DNA of 64,000 nucleotides from Artemisia argyi (GCA_030686995.1 CM060687.1:172651090-172715089); one strand, 5' to 3'; shown: positions 33,418 to 45,124, counted from the first letter of the stretch. Numbers and translations: made by a program. The notes: a model not told the origin generated them from the letters alone.

Positions 33418-35133
33418 GGGCAGTGGCAACCTTTCGGCAAAACCACATTGGCAAAGCTTGCCGATCGGCAAGGCCCATTGCCATTGGCTCGGCGAGTACC
33501 GATCGGCACTTCAAACGGGGTATCTCACCGATTCGGTGGGGAGAAAATCAAGCAAAATGTTACCGTTTGGGAGTTAATCTTTGGACCATTACATGCATTG
33601 ATTAAAAAAAAATCCCTATAAATATTCACTAACACATATTGTTTCATTGACACAAATCTCACACATCAAATCACAAAAACAATTCACAATTTATTTAACC
33701 ATGTCAATATCTTCTTCGTCATCGGACGAGATCATTATTCCCCCGGATTCGTCTAAAGAATTGTTATCTGGAAGTACGTTTGAAACCTTTTTAGCCGGAA
33801 ACGAAGCTCTTGAAGACACGGCTAGCTCTACCGACACCCGTGGTTATGTCCAACGTTTTCGTGAAAGAGCTTTAGAAACTCTATTGAATGATTATTTTGT
33901 TGAACAACCAAAGTTTAACGAAAGCGTTTTTCGTGATCGTTTTCGTATGAGTAAAAGTTTGTTTTTAAAAATTGTTGATGATATTGAAGCCCAATTCGAA
34001 TGGTTTCAAGCGGGTCAAGACGCGATGGGACAAAATAGTTTCACGCCATTACAAAAATGTACATCCGACATTCGACAACTCGCAACGGATGAACCTCCGG
34101 ATAGATTTGATGACTATCTAAACATGGCACGAAAAACGTCAGGTTATTATTTTAATTTAATTAATTCGTTATTAATTTTTTTAATTTGTTTTTGTTATTA
34201 AATTATTTAAATTGTTTTCGTTATGTATTTTTGTTAAAATGTTTTAGTTATTAGTTTTTAGTTATATATTTCGTTATTATTATTTTTAATTAAAAGTTGT
34301 CCTTTTATTTTAGGAGAATGCCTTGATAAATTTTGCGATGCGATTATAAAGTTATATGGTCGAGAGTTCTTACGTAGGCCTACAAGCCATGACGTAGCAC
34401 GCTTATTCCATGTACATGAAGAAAAACATCATATTCCTGGAATGCTTGGTAGCATTGATTGTACACATTTTGTTTGGTGAAATTGTCCTAGACACTTGAG
34501 AGGCCAATATAAGAGAGGTGATCACCAATACCCGACTATTATGCTTGAAGCGACTACTTCATATGATTTGTGGATTTGGCATTCGTTTTTTGTCCTCCCG
34601 GTTCAAACAACGATATCAATGTTTTGAATCAGTCTCCATTGTATGTTACTGAACGAAATGGAACGGCACAAAACAGTTCATTTTTATTGGGTGGAAGGCT
34701 TTACAAACGTGGATATTATCTTACCGATGGAATCTATCCTAAGTATTCAACATTTGTTAAAGCATATCCATATCCCACTGACCCAAAGGAAAAGAGATTC
34801 AAGAAACTACAAGAGTCTGCAAGAAAGGATGTCGAACGAGCTTTTAGTCGTCTAAAAGGAAAATGGATGATTCTCAGTCGTCCTCTCCGAGCTATGTCGG
34901 TTGAAAAGATTCGACAACTGGTTTATACGTGCATTATATTGTGCAATATGATTTTAAAAAACGATGGGCTTGCAATATCACTGGTTCATATAATGGATCC
35001 GCCGGTAACGCCAGTTTATGATGATAGTGCGCTACATGAGTTACTCGACGAAGATATCCATAACCGTCTTCGATATGATCTTACGGAGCACGTAGCGGCT
35101 CAAGACTTACCATACCTCGATGACTAGTGATTT

Positions 35134-35164
<31 letters not shown>

Positions 35165-35386
35165 CTAAGTGTTATGTAAGTTTGCTTTGAATTATTAATA
35201 AAATGTATTGTTTTTATTAAATTGGTTAATATAATTATAAATAAATAAAATAAAAAAATAATAATTAGTATTTTGGGTACCAAAGTTGCTACTAAAAAGT
35301 ATGTTGGGGTATGTTGTGGTATAAAATATGTTGTTAACATGTTATTGGTTGGAAGTGTTTAATCTTGAGGCAAGGTTGTCACTCCC
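33418..35386 (+). mobile_element. PIF/Harbinger transposon
   Basis: 1969 bp with imperfect terminal inverted repeats GGGCAGTGGCAACCTT (left) and GGGAGTGACAACCTT (reverse complement of the right end), flanked by the 3-bp duplication TAA (33415-33417 and 35387-35389). It contains a HARBI1-like transposase pseudogene on the plus strand. A poly-T run (35138-35164) follows the transposase. Confidence 0.88.
33701..35127 (+). pseudogene. HARBI1-like (DDE_Tnp_4 type) PIF/Harbinger transposase
   Basis: Starts MSISSSSSDEIIIPPD at 33701, reads to ARKTSG, then a GT-AG intron at about 34142-34313, then [15 protein letters not shown]. The catalytic nuclease region includes [23 protein letters not shown] and [11 protein letters not shown], and the later segment has [16 protein letters not shown] and [11 protein letters not shown]. 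Two lesions are visible: TGA at 34479-34481 where Arg (WRNCP) is usual, and a frame change in the T-run near 34590. Elements of this class also need a Myb-like partner protein, not seen here. Confidence 0.85.
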
Positions 35387-35389
35387 TAA

Positions 35390-35445
35390 GATATAGTTTT
35401 ATCACAACGGCTTGTTGTTTACTGCATCCATTATTTTGATCTTTT
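35390..35445. other. Flank of the PIF/Harbinger element
   Basis: Short unassigned sequence. Confidence 0.4.
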
Positions 35446-35581
35446 TAATCAATCTTCAAATACTTACGGCTTTGTGATTTATATAATAATAAAATAAATA
35501 AATAAAGTGGAATTAATCAATCTTCAAATGCTTACGGCTTTGTGATTTATATAATAATAAAATAAATAAATAAAGTGGAAT
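35446..35581. repeat. 68-bp tandem duplication
   Basis: Two adjacent copies (35446-35513 and 35514-35581) beginning TTAATCAATCTTCAAAT and ending AAATAAAGTGGAA, differing at one visible base. Confidence 0.85.
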
Positions 35582-36688
35582 TGTTAATAAGAAGGATGGA
35601 AGCAATGGGGGTTATGAAAGAATATTTCAATGGCGTCGTGGATACAAAGTTAGTTTTTAATACATTTGATTTTTTAAAGTCAAAGTTGGCAGGTGATATT
35701 ATACTGTATATGCGAATGCGAGTAAGCTACATGCTTCATTTTGGTTTTGTCTTGGATTTTTATTTATTTTTCAACTAAACAAACAAGACTCACGAGTGTT
35801 AGGCTAGTAGTTATGGGCGACCCAACCTTCAGTTGTCCCCATTAGAGGACACGTCTCCGACTCAACAAGTACCCAAGCACGACGCGGCCCCCAACCCATT
35901 TTGCTCCATTTGATTGTTCAGGTGACCGAACTTTGTATTTGGTTTGTGAGTTTAACAAGTCATATTTAATCCCTAATTAATTTGCTTACATTGTTCTTCT
36001 ACAAGTAGAAAGATTTCAGCTGAGAAGATTCATGAAGCTTTGAAGATTAATGGAGTTAGAAGACTATGAAGACATTCTCAAAGCTGCTGCATTTATGTTG
36101 TATTTATATTTTACTTGTAGAGAACATTGTAAACAATTCCCATATGACATCACGTGGGGAAAGATTGATAGCCTCAAAAGTGAAGTCATTTACGAAAATT
36201 ATGTTAGGTACATATATTACTTATACACGGGGACTAATAACATCAATATTGTATAGTGTGGCATGTAGCCCCTCCTAGTCTCTACTAGGAGGGTGAAGTG
36301 TGTGTATTAGTGTTTTCTTCTCTCTAAAGCTAATATACACATCTTTCCTCATTCTATATTTTACCATGTCTATACTCTATTTTGAGCTTCCCCGACCACC
36401 CAAATATGTTTAGGATCATGTTACAAAGTCCAATACACTTTCATTTAATGGATCATTTATATATTTACGATAAATATATAAAACTACAATATCGAACTAT
36501 TATGTGCGATCCCAATAGATTGTATATTAATGGCAATATTTAATTCTCGTTATTTCATGTACATAATCCTACAAAGTTTGTGCCTTCAAATAAATAAAAA
36601 AATTGGTTTACAAACCAATTCCAAAAACCCATAATGTTGTAACATATATAACCTAAAACAAACCAATAATAATAATAATAATGTTCTA
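35582..36688. other. Unassigned stretch, no gene recognised
   Basis: Short ORFs in several frames show no recognisable domain. A perfect 9-bp inverted repeat (CCTCCTAGT-CTCT-ACTAGGAGG) lies near 36267-36288. An ATAATAATAATAAT tract lies immediately before copy B of the non-LTR fragment. Confidence 0.4.
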
Positions 36689-37181
36689 ACATCGGCACAA
36701 TGTTGTGCGTGATGTTCTTGTTGATATATGTTCTCGGTCTGGAGTTTCAGTTCGTAAGGAGGTGGATATTGGGCTTCGTGGAGAGAGGGACAAAACCTTA
36801 CGTCCGGCCGATATGTTACTTTACTCTTGGGATGGTGGCCTTGATGTTTGTGTTGATCTTACAGGATCGTCACCTTTGACGCGTTCGTGTATGGTTGATT
36901 TTATGCCCGGTCGGGCGGTTATTGAAGCCGCACAACGTAAACGTGTCAAGTACGCAGCTAAATGCGCTGATATCGGATATGGGTTCCTCCCCTTTTCATT
37001 CTCTTCTTTTGGAGAACTTGAAAAGGATGCAGTGACCTTATTAAAGCGCATTAGACGATTCTCTATGACCCAAGACATTGGAGCACGTGCTGCTCCACAT
37101 ATTTTTAGTAGGATTGGTTTTGCTGTAGCTAGAGGTGTGGGGGCTCAGTTAGTATCTCGGCTCCCCACTAATTTCTTGTAA
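36689..37181 (+). pseudogene. Non-LTR retroelement 3' end, copy B (restriction-like endonuclease-type domain, open frame)
   Basis: An open plus-strand frame starts mid-protein (HNVVRDVLVDICSRSGV) and runs to a TAA after RLPTNFL. The core LRPADMLLYSW...VCVDLTG places the PAD Asp 14 residues before the second Asp, which fits R/K-PD-x(12-14)-D. A GYGFLPFSFSSFGEL stretch and GFAVARGVGAQLVSRLP follow. It is homologous to copy A at 32576-33155 but clearly diverged. The 3' side has an AATAAA-like signal and an A-rich/(AAT)n tail, and the 5' end is truncated, both typical of non-LTR retrotransposition. The ATG at 36705 is probably not a real start. Confidence 0.65.
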
Positions 37182-37196
37182 AATCCTATTTGTTTT

Positions 37197-37238
37197 TCAA
37201 TAAAGTGATGTTTATAATAAAAAAAATAAAAATAAATA

Positions 37239-37297
<59 letters not shown>

Positions 37298-37298
37298 T
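37197..37298. repeat. A-rich tail and (AAT)n microsatellite
   Basis: The TCAATAAAG signal at 37197-37205 is followed by A-rich sequence and an AAT trinucleotide run to 37298, consistent with the 3' tail of copy B. Confidence 0.75.
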
Positions 37299-37327
37299 TG
37301 TTGTTTTAATCTGTCAGAGAAATCAAA

Positions 37328-37772
37328 AGTAATTTGAAATTGATTTTTTATTTTATTTATTTATTTATTTATTGCCTCTTATATTTTTTAGTGTCAAAAT
37401 TTTATAAATATACACAAGACCAAAATTATCGGATATTTATAGATAGGATCCAAAAAGCTCCGTCGCAACACTTGACAGCCTAATTCCTCGTTTTAGGACC
37501 TCTCAAAATAAAAAAGTCGAACAATAATTTAAAAACGGAGGGTATACTCCACAAGTGCCTTGTGTAAAGTAATTTGAAATTGATTTTTTATTTTATTTAT
37601 TTATTTATTTATTGCCTCTTATATTTTTTAGTGTCAAAATTTTATAAATATACACAAGACCAAAATTATCGGATATTTATAGATAGGATCCAAAAAGCTC
37701 CGTCGCAACGCTTGACAGCCTAATTCCTCGTTTTAGGACCTCTCAAAATAAAAAAGTCGAACAATAATTTAA
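37328..37772. repeat. Duplicated 203-bp segment (240-bp period)
   Basis: 37328-37530 recurs at 37568-37772 almost unchanged (both start AAGTAATTTGAAATTG and end GAACAATAATTTAA), with a unique spacer of about 37 bp. No coding function is seen. Confidence 0.88.
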
Positions 37773-37811
37773 CCCCGTTTTTTTTTTCCTTCTCTAAAGT
37801 GGCCATGAAGA

Positions 37812-38286
37812 GAAGGTGTCTTAGAAGAGAGGCAACATGGCCATGAAGAGAAATGTAAACTCTAACCTAGTTTTAAAATATAAATTTAAAAACATAATAA
37901 CCGTAAGTCTAATACGAATCATTGTATATCCAACAACTTTGTGATGAGATTGCATTGCCAACGTGTCGCTAGCTCGAGTAAGGAAATGTTTTTTTTTTTT
38001 TTTTTAATCATGATTTCTGACATTTTAGCCGACTAATCTACAGAGTTTGAACCAGTTGTCACACATACTCAAACTAGATAAATCCCTCCTTATTCAGGAG
38101 GTTGACATGCCGACTTCAGGGTTGTTTGCACGTAGCAGAAATTGAACTCAAAACCTCGCACATCTTAGTGTGATAGCCACAAACCCTTTTGCTACTAGGC
38201 CACTCCTAAGTAATTACTAGAAAATGTGGCTTAAGCTCCACATAAACCGCTTTTCTTTTGTCTCGTAAAGAATACTTGGCCCAAGA
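37812..38286 (-). pseudogene. Second APUM24/PUF6-like pseudogene fragment
   Basis: Minus-strand exon remnants parallel the copy at 31864-32135. About 37812-37855 reads ISLHGHVASLLRH. The next block upstream, 37921-38286, begins after a GCTTTAG acceptor and reads AKYSLRDKRKAVYVELKPHF, then after a SINE LTRASDTLAM. The donor that is GT in the first copy is altered here. It is diverged from the first copy and lacks the Copia-2 insertion, so it is a separate duplicate. Confidence 0.75.
37989..38218 (-). mobile_element. tRNA-type SINE inserted in the second APUM24-like fragment
   Basis: About 230 bp ending in a poly(A) tail on the minus strand (T-run 37989-38005). Pol III promoter-like boxes are present: A box TGGCCTAGTAG (38192-38202) and B box GAGTTCAATTT (38139-38149). 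It is flanked by AGGAAATG (37981-37988) and AGAAAATG (38219-38226), an 8-bp target duplication with one mismatch. Excising it rejoins the ELKPHF reading of the exon. Confidence 0.8.
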
Positions 38287-39156
38287 CTAAAGCAAGAAAG
38301 AGAATATATTAGTAATTACGTAAAAAAAAAAAAAAAAAAAAACCCTTTTATTTTCACCGGGCGGCAAGAAACATGTAGTAATTTATGTTGGTGATTTTAG
38401 TGTTATCACTATTTTAGGTGATTGTAATTTACTGGAGATCAATGCGTTGTTATATAAAGCTCGGATACGAGTAAAGGAAGTGTAGAGTGCACACTCCTTT
38501 GAGCTAATATGTTTTCCCACCAAAACCAACCATGCTACTATTGGCCAACTGTCATGAATGTTGGGATCCAACTGCTTCTAAGTGTCGATCTGTTTAGTAA
38601 CAGATGTTTGGTCTCATTTACATTCACAAAAAACACACAATTATGTTTGTTTTGCTCTATCTTTTGTGTCCACAAACATAATGCTTTGATTGTCTTATCT
38701 CAATAAAGATTTCGTGTAACCTAGGCGATAAGGGTTAAAATAATTTATTTGAAAAGTGAATTATACGCGATTTAGTCGAATATCTAAGATTAAAATCGTC
38801 ACACCCTAACCTCAATTTTTAACAATTTCGCCACTTTACCCTTCATTTTCAAAAAACCCTGGCTCACCGACCTTATAATTAGAACACATTCAAACAATTC
38901 AAATCATATAAACAAAATTTGAAACTTTAATATTATAATACGTAAAACATGCAACCATATTCATACTTGATGACTAATTGATTATGGTTCGCATATAGTT
39001 CATACATTGATTGTCGATATTAATTGAAAGCTAATTACATAGTATAGAAACTATATGATATTGTTTGACTGGTATTAATTACTTTGACTACTTGTCATGT
39101 GACTATCGAACCAGTGACGATAACATCGAGTTTATGGCACTACAAGTTTTTGTGGG
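38287..39156. other. Unassigned stretch with a possible LTR-like or promoter-like segment
   Basis: A 20-base A run is at about 38323-38342. From 38386 (TGTTGGTGATTTTAG) the sequence resembles an LTR or transcribed repeat, with TATATAAAGC near 38451 and AATAAAG near 38701, but no matching second copy lies in the window. Nothing coding is recognised up to Copia-3. Confidence 0.35.
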
Positions 39157-39799
39157 TGTTGGTTAATATGTGTTAACAAGTTCCCAGATTAAGGTTAAAA
39201 TAATCAAATAAGGTATCGGATATTCATTTGAAATTGTGGTATCACTTTCCAACAGAAACTATTCGACCTTATGCCTGGGTTACACGAATATCTCTATGGG
39301 ATAAGACCAAGTGATGTTCTTGTTTTAGGCACAAATCAAGAACAGAAAACGTATTCAAGTGTTTAGGGTTTGTGTTGATAATCGTATCCATGCAGATGTA
39401 TTATAACCTCTATTTATAATAGAGAATACTCAAACCCTAGTCCATGGAATTATGTATAATTAACGGCCCATTAATTATATCATAATACTTTCCAGAATAG
39501 TAGGAATCAGTGGTTATCAGTGGAAACAATAACACTAGCAGTGGTAATGATAACACTATCAGTGGTAATAATAACACTAGCAGCAGGATCCACTAGCAGC
39601 AGAATCCTACTAGAAGAATCCACTGTCAGCAGAAACAGATTCATGCTATCAGCAGAAACAGATTCATGCTTATCAGCAGAATCAATACATAACCACTATT
39701 GAGTCAGGGGATTCAGTGACTAAATGGGTGTACACTCCGTACCTCCAAACCCATTACCAGGTGTGAATTAATCCCTCAAGCGCACTAAATTTTCCAACA
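39157..39799 (-). repeat. Copia-3 3' LTR
   Basis: 643 bp, matching 44366-44995 with substitutions and small indels. It contains irregular repeats of ACACTAGCAG, ATCAGTGGTAAT and AGCAGAATCC between about 39510 and 39690. Confidence 0.9.
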
Positions 39800-39811
39800 A
39801 TCCTCCCCAAA
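39800..39811 (-). other. Copia-3 polypurine tract
   Basis: The minus strand reads TTTGGGGAGGAT, directly abutting the LTR start TGTTGGAAAA. Confidence 0.75.
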
Positions 39812-40330
39812 TTCAGTTCACTTCCTTTGTAAGAAAAATTTAACACAAAACAAAATATATGCATAAATGAAAATATCTTGAAGATTGAATTCTCATCTTA
39901 GTACATTACACGTTCAAATATTCGAGAATCAGGGTGTTCTAAGAATTGAACCCTTCAACCCATTTGAATACCTAAAGATAAAATACACATACATTTTCAA
40001 ACACTTAAATAAACCTGACTCTATACAAGCCATGTGTCCATATCTAATTCATAAATGTTGTAAAAGCTAAAAGTCCAAAGCTTCCTGAAGCGGCAAAACT
40101 TCAACATTTACATAGGTGGTTCCTCTTTATTCATGCTCCTGCTTAGCACTTTTTCAAAGAAATTAACCATTGAGAAGTAAAGACTTCATCCTCCTTTTCC
40201 AGCAGGTTCTGAGCACAACCTTGGGATGACAATAAACATGTGCTCCAGTCCACTAAATGTTCAGCTTTCCACATTGAACTCAGCTCCCAAGTTTCCTCAG
40301 GAGGGAGTTGGGTGTCTTTGCATTCAATGA
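39812..40330 (-). other. Copia-3 3' untranslated internal region
   Basis: Between the end of RNase H and the polypurine tract. No ORF of note. Confidence 0.5.
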
Positions 40331-43300
40331 CTAAGTTGGACTTAAACCCATCCCTTTAGCAGACTTCAAAACCAAGTCTCTAGCCAAACCCTTCATCAAG
40401 TGATCAGCTAAGTTTTGTTGAGATTTAACAAACTCTATATATATCACCCCATTCATGATAAGCTCACGAATCATGCTATGCCTGACACCTAAGTGTCTAG
40501 ACTTCCCACTGTACATCTAGCTGTAAGCCTTTGCCAATGTAGCAGCACTATCACAACGGATAGAAATAGGTGCTATAGGTTTAGGCCAAAATGGAATCTC
40601 AAGAAGCAAGTTTTTCAACCATTCAGCTTCTTTTCCAGCAGCAGCTAAAGCCACAAATTCAGATTCCATGGTTGAACTGGTGATGCAAGTTTGTTTCTTA
40701 GATGCCCAAGAAATTGCACCTCCACCAAGTAGGAATACCCAGCCAATAGTAGACGAATTGTCTTCAGTGTTACTGATCCAACTTGCATTAGTGTATCCTT
40801 CTAATATAGAAGGATAACCAGTATATGAGAGACTATAATCCATAGTTCTCTTCAAATACTTAAAAACTCTCTGAATTGCTTGCCAGTGATGGGCACTAGG
40901 ATTACCAGTATACCTGCTCAGTTTACCCACAGCAAAAGCAATGTCAGGTCTTGAACAATTCATGGCATACATCAAGCAGCCAATCACCCTAGAATACTCA
41001 AGTTGAGATACAGCTTTACCAGTATAAGGCATTAGCTTCTCACTTGTATCCATAGGAGTACTCACTGGAGTACACTCAAAGTAATTAAATTTTTTAACAC
41101 CTTTTCAATGTAATGAGACTGAGATATAGAAATTTTGTTACTTTCATGGTTAATCCTAATACCAAGGATAACATCAGCCTCCCCCATATCCTTCATGGAG
41201 AACTTTGATGACAAAAATTCCTTTGTAAGGTTAACTTGATTTTGGTTAGTGCCAAAAATCAACATGTCATCAACATATAGACAAATGATGACTCCTTTAC
41301 CAGATTCATCAAATTTGCTATATACACATTTGTCAGCCTGGTTAAGTAAATAACTACTAGACAAAACCACTTCATCAAACTTTTGATGCCATTGCTTAGG
41401 TGCCTGTTTTAGTCCATAAAGAGACTTAATCAGTTTACACACCTTGTTTTCATTGCCAGGCATGATGAAGCCCTGAGGTTGGTTCATGTAAACCTCCTCA
41501 TCTAAATCACCACTCAAGAAAGCTGTCTTCACATCCATCTGATGAATAATCAGATTGTAAATTGATGCCAAAGCAATCAGCAATCTTATGGTACTGATAC
41601 GAGCCACAGGAGCATAAGTATCAAAATAAGCTATTCCTGACTTTTGTTTAAAGCCCTGAATAACTAGTCTTGCCTTGAACTTTTCAACAGTTCCATCTAC
41701 CTTCATTTTCTTTTTTAAATCCATTTGCTACCTAGAGGTTTGCAACCAGGTGGTAGATCAGTCAACACATAAGTGTTGTTGCACATGATGGAGTCCATCT
41801 CATCATTAATTGCTTTTTTCCAGAAAACAACATCCTGGGATTTCATTGCTTCTTCAAATGTTTTGGGATCATCCTCAACAATGAAGCAATAGGAGTATTG
41901 GTCAGAGACCTCACTCCTTGTACCTTCAATTAAGTATAATTGAAACTCAGGTCCAAATGACTTTGGAGTCCTGACCCTATTACTCCTTTTGAGCTCAGAT
42001 TCAGGTTGTTGTTCCACAACCTCATCAGTAGCCTGAGATGATAATTCATCAGAGATCTCTGATACACCAATGTCAACAATTCCATTTGGAATCCTTTGAC
42101 TTGGTCTAGGGACTGATGAGAATCTATTCTCATCAAATAGTGCATCCCTTGATTCAATTATTGAGTTAATTGAAACAGATTCATTAGGTTCAATAACATA
42201 AAACCTATATGCCTTGGAATGCTCAGCATATCCAAAAAAAGATGCATTCAATGCCTCTTTCACCCAAAGTTTTCTGCTTTGGATCAGGGAGTCTTACAAC
42301 AGCCCTACAACCCCAAACACTGAGATAATTCAGGTTGGGTTTCTTTTTAGTCCAGAGTTCATAAGGGGTAACCTTGTTCCTTTTATTAGGAACTCTATTT
42401 AGTAAATAGCAAGCTGTTAACATAGCTTCACCTCAGAACCCTTGACTCAGCCCAGAATAGGACAACATGGAATTAACCATCTCCTTTAGCACCCTGTTTT
42501 TCCTTTCAGAAATACCATTTTGCTGAGGAGTATAAGGGGCAGTCGTTTCATGGATTATACCAACAAACTGAAAATACAGAGTATCCATGTACTCACCTCC
42601 CCTATCAGTCCTAAACCTTTTGATTAGAGACCCTTGTTGTAATTCAACTTCAGTTTTAAATACTTTAAATTTATCTAATGCTTCATCCTTAGTATGTAAC
42701 AAATAAACGTAACAAAACCTAGAAGCATCATCAATAAAAGTCACAAAGTATTTCTTATTCCCCAAAGAGGGAGTAGCATGAAGATCACATAGGTCACTAT
42801 GAATTAATTCCAAAACTTTAGTTTCACGTTTTACACTTTGAAATGGTTTCTTAGTAATTTTGTTCATCATGTAAGTTTTCAATTATCAGTGTCCACATCA
42901 AAGGCTGGAATTAACCCATCCTTAGACATATCTCGCATTTTTTTAAAGTGTACATGGCCAAGTCTAACATGCCATAGGGTTGAATCATTAAGTTTAGAGG
43001 TTGACATAAAAGCTGAATTACCAATATCATTAACAATATTAAGCCTGAACATTTGATTACACAAATAGCCAAAACCAATAAACACACCATGTTTAGATAA
43101 AACAAACTTATTAGATTCAATAACTTGTTTATAACCACAATTATTCAAAACATTATAGAAACTAAGTTCTTTCTAATATCAGGAACATGTAAAACATTAA
43201 ACAAAGAAACAATCTTTCCAGAACTAAACTTCAAATCAACACATCCTTTTCCATGCACCAGGGCAGTTGACTCGTTTCCCATATGAAGAATAGAACCATC

Positions 43301-44338
43301 ATTCATTGAATCATAGGTCTTGAACCAGCTTCTATCTTTACACATATGAATTGTTGCACCAGAGTCAACCCACCAAGCAACATCATCATCCTGCACAAAA
43401 TATATTTCAGACATATATGTAACATAATAATTCTCAAAAGACTTATTATATATATTCTAACCTTTCAGAGAATTGGTGTTACCATTCCCTCCACTTGTGC
43501 CTGATCCATTGGTTTTATTGCCAATCTTTACACCTTTACAATCCTTCCTGAAGTGTCCAGTTTTACCACACTTCCAACAAGTCACTTTTGGTTTCTTGTT
43601 AATATCAGATTTGGTGTTATCTTGATGCTTACGCTTGCCCTTGTTGTCATTGTTCTTGGAGGAGTTGTTATGCTCCACCATATTGACAACTGATGGACCA
43701 GTAGCATTGCTACTCTTTGGCTTGTCAATGTCTTGTGCTTTGAGTGAATCCTCAATACACAAGTGACTGCCCAACTCAACAAGAGTTAATTCCTCCTTCT
43801 TATGTTTCAGCATATGCTTAAAATCTTTCCAAGAAGGAGGTAATTTATCAATGATACAAGAGACTGAAATAGCCTCATCCATGTTCATCTTGTGTTGTGT
43901 GAATCGACTAAGTATGCTAAGAAGTTCATTGTATTGTTCCATGGCAGGTCTAGAATCAATCATTTTGTAATTGTTAAAATTACTTACAAGGAACTTCTTA
44001 CTTGATGCATCCTCAACCATATATTTGGCTTCCAAGGAATCCCATAGTTCTTGAGAAGTTTCAACATTTTGATAAATATCAAATAGAGAATCGGATATAC
44101 CATTGAGAATTAAACCCCTGCAGACATAGTCATCATTCTCCCACTTTCTTCTTGACCTCATCTGTTCCATAGTAGCATCTTCTCCAAAATCTTCTGGAAT
44201 CTCAGTTGTCAGAACATAAACCACATTCATACTTGACAACAAAGAGTGCATCTTCTTTTGCCATCTTCTGAAATCAACACCTTCAAACTTTTCCAACTTG
44301 GAAAAGTTAGCAGCCATTTGTCTCATAGCAACAACCAT
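40331..44338 (-). pseudogene. Copia-3 gag-pol, broken
   Basis: Order on the minus strand: Gag from MVVAMRQMAANFSKL (44338) with knuckle CWKCGKTGHFRKDC; protease [15 protein letters not shown]-pre-integrase WHVRLGHVHFKKM; integrase with HSDLCDL, RTDRGGEY and NGISER, so the Asp-Asp-Glu set is kept; RT with KTAFLSGDLDEEVYM and YVDDMLIFG; RNase H with SSTMESEFVAL and CDSAATLAK. Lesions are in-frame stops near 43457 (TAG between Gag and protease), 42433 (TGA at an expected Trp) and 40517 (TAG), and frame changes near 43146, 42885, 42240, 41720 and 41064. The sub-lineage is not assigned. Confidence 0.88.
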
Positions 44339-44365
44339 TGATTATTACTAATAGTTTCTATTGAT

Positions 44366-44995
44366 TGTTGGTTAATATGTGTTAACAAGTTCCCAGATTA
44401 GGGTTAAGATAATCAATAAGGTACCGGATATTCACTTGAAATCGTGGTATCACTTTCTAATAGAAACTATTCGACCCTATGCCTGGGTTACACGAATATC
44501 TCTATGGGATAAGACCAAGTGAAGTTCTTGTATTAGGTACAAATCAAGAACAGAAAACGTATTCAAGTGTTTAGGGTTTATGTTGATAATCGTATCCATG
44601 CAGATGTATTATGACCTCTATTTATAATAGAGAATACTCAAACCCTAGCCCATGGAATTATGTATAATTAATGGCCCATTAATTATATCATAATACTTTC
44701 CATAATAGTAGGAATCAGTGGTTATCAGTGGAAACAATAACACTAACAGTGGTAATGATAACACTATCAGTGGTAATAATAACACTAGCAGCAGGATCCA
44801 CTAGCAGCAGAATCCTACTAGCAGCAGAATCCTACTAGCAGGAGAATCCACTGTCAGCAGAAACAGATTCATGCTTATCCGCATAATCAATACATAACCA
44901 CTATTGAGTCAGTGACCAAATGGGTGTACACTCCGTACCTCCAAACCCATTACCAGGTGTGAATTAATCCCTCAAGTGCACTAAATTTTCCAACA
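44366..44995 (-). repeat. Copia-3 5' LTR
   Basis: 630 bp counterpart of 39157-39799. Confidence 0.9.
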
Positions 44996-45124
44996 GTGGG
45001 TTCATTTGAGAATTGACACTTTGTCAAGAAGACTTGTTGACCCCAAGTATACGGTAGGTGATAATAACTAATAAGACTTTGATTTCATTCTAGAGAGATT
45101 AGATTAAAAATAAAAAATGAAAAA

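Larger units (their letters stand above)
39157..44995 (-). mobile_element. Copia-3, decayed Ty1/copia element
   Basis: LTRs 39157-39799 and 44366-44995 (TGTTGG...CCAACA) are flanked by the duplication GTGGG (39152-39156 and 44996-45000). A polypurine tract abuts the left LTR. Gag starts about 28 bases after the right LTR, and the sequence between (ATCAATAGAAACTATTAG) is not a standard Met-tRNA primer site. The gag-pol frame is broken many times. It lies upstream of the lectin-receptor fragment. Confidence 0.9.

Noticed and set aside
36267..36288. Hairpin CCTCCTAGT-CTCT-ACTAGGAGG as a terminator or RNA gene
   Set aside because: A 9-bp stem alone in plant DNA has no established role, and no adjacent transcript is supported.
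43390..43460. Gag-pol intron in Copia-3 (AAAG|GTTAG ... TGTGCAG|GATGAT)
   Set aside because: Splicing there would put a TGA in frame immediately, while the unspliced sequence continues in the same frame after a single TAG. A stop codon is the simpler reading.
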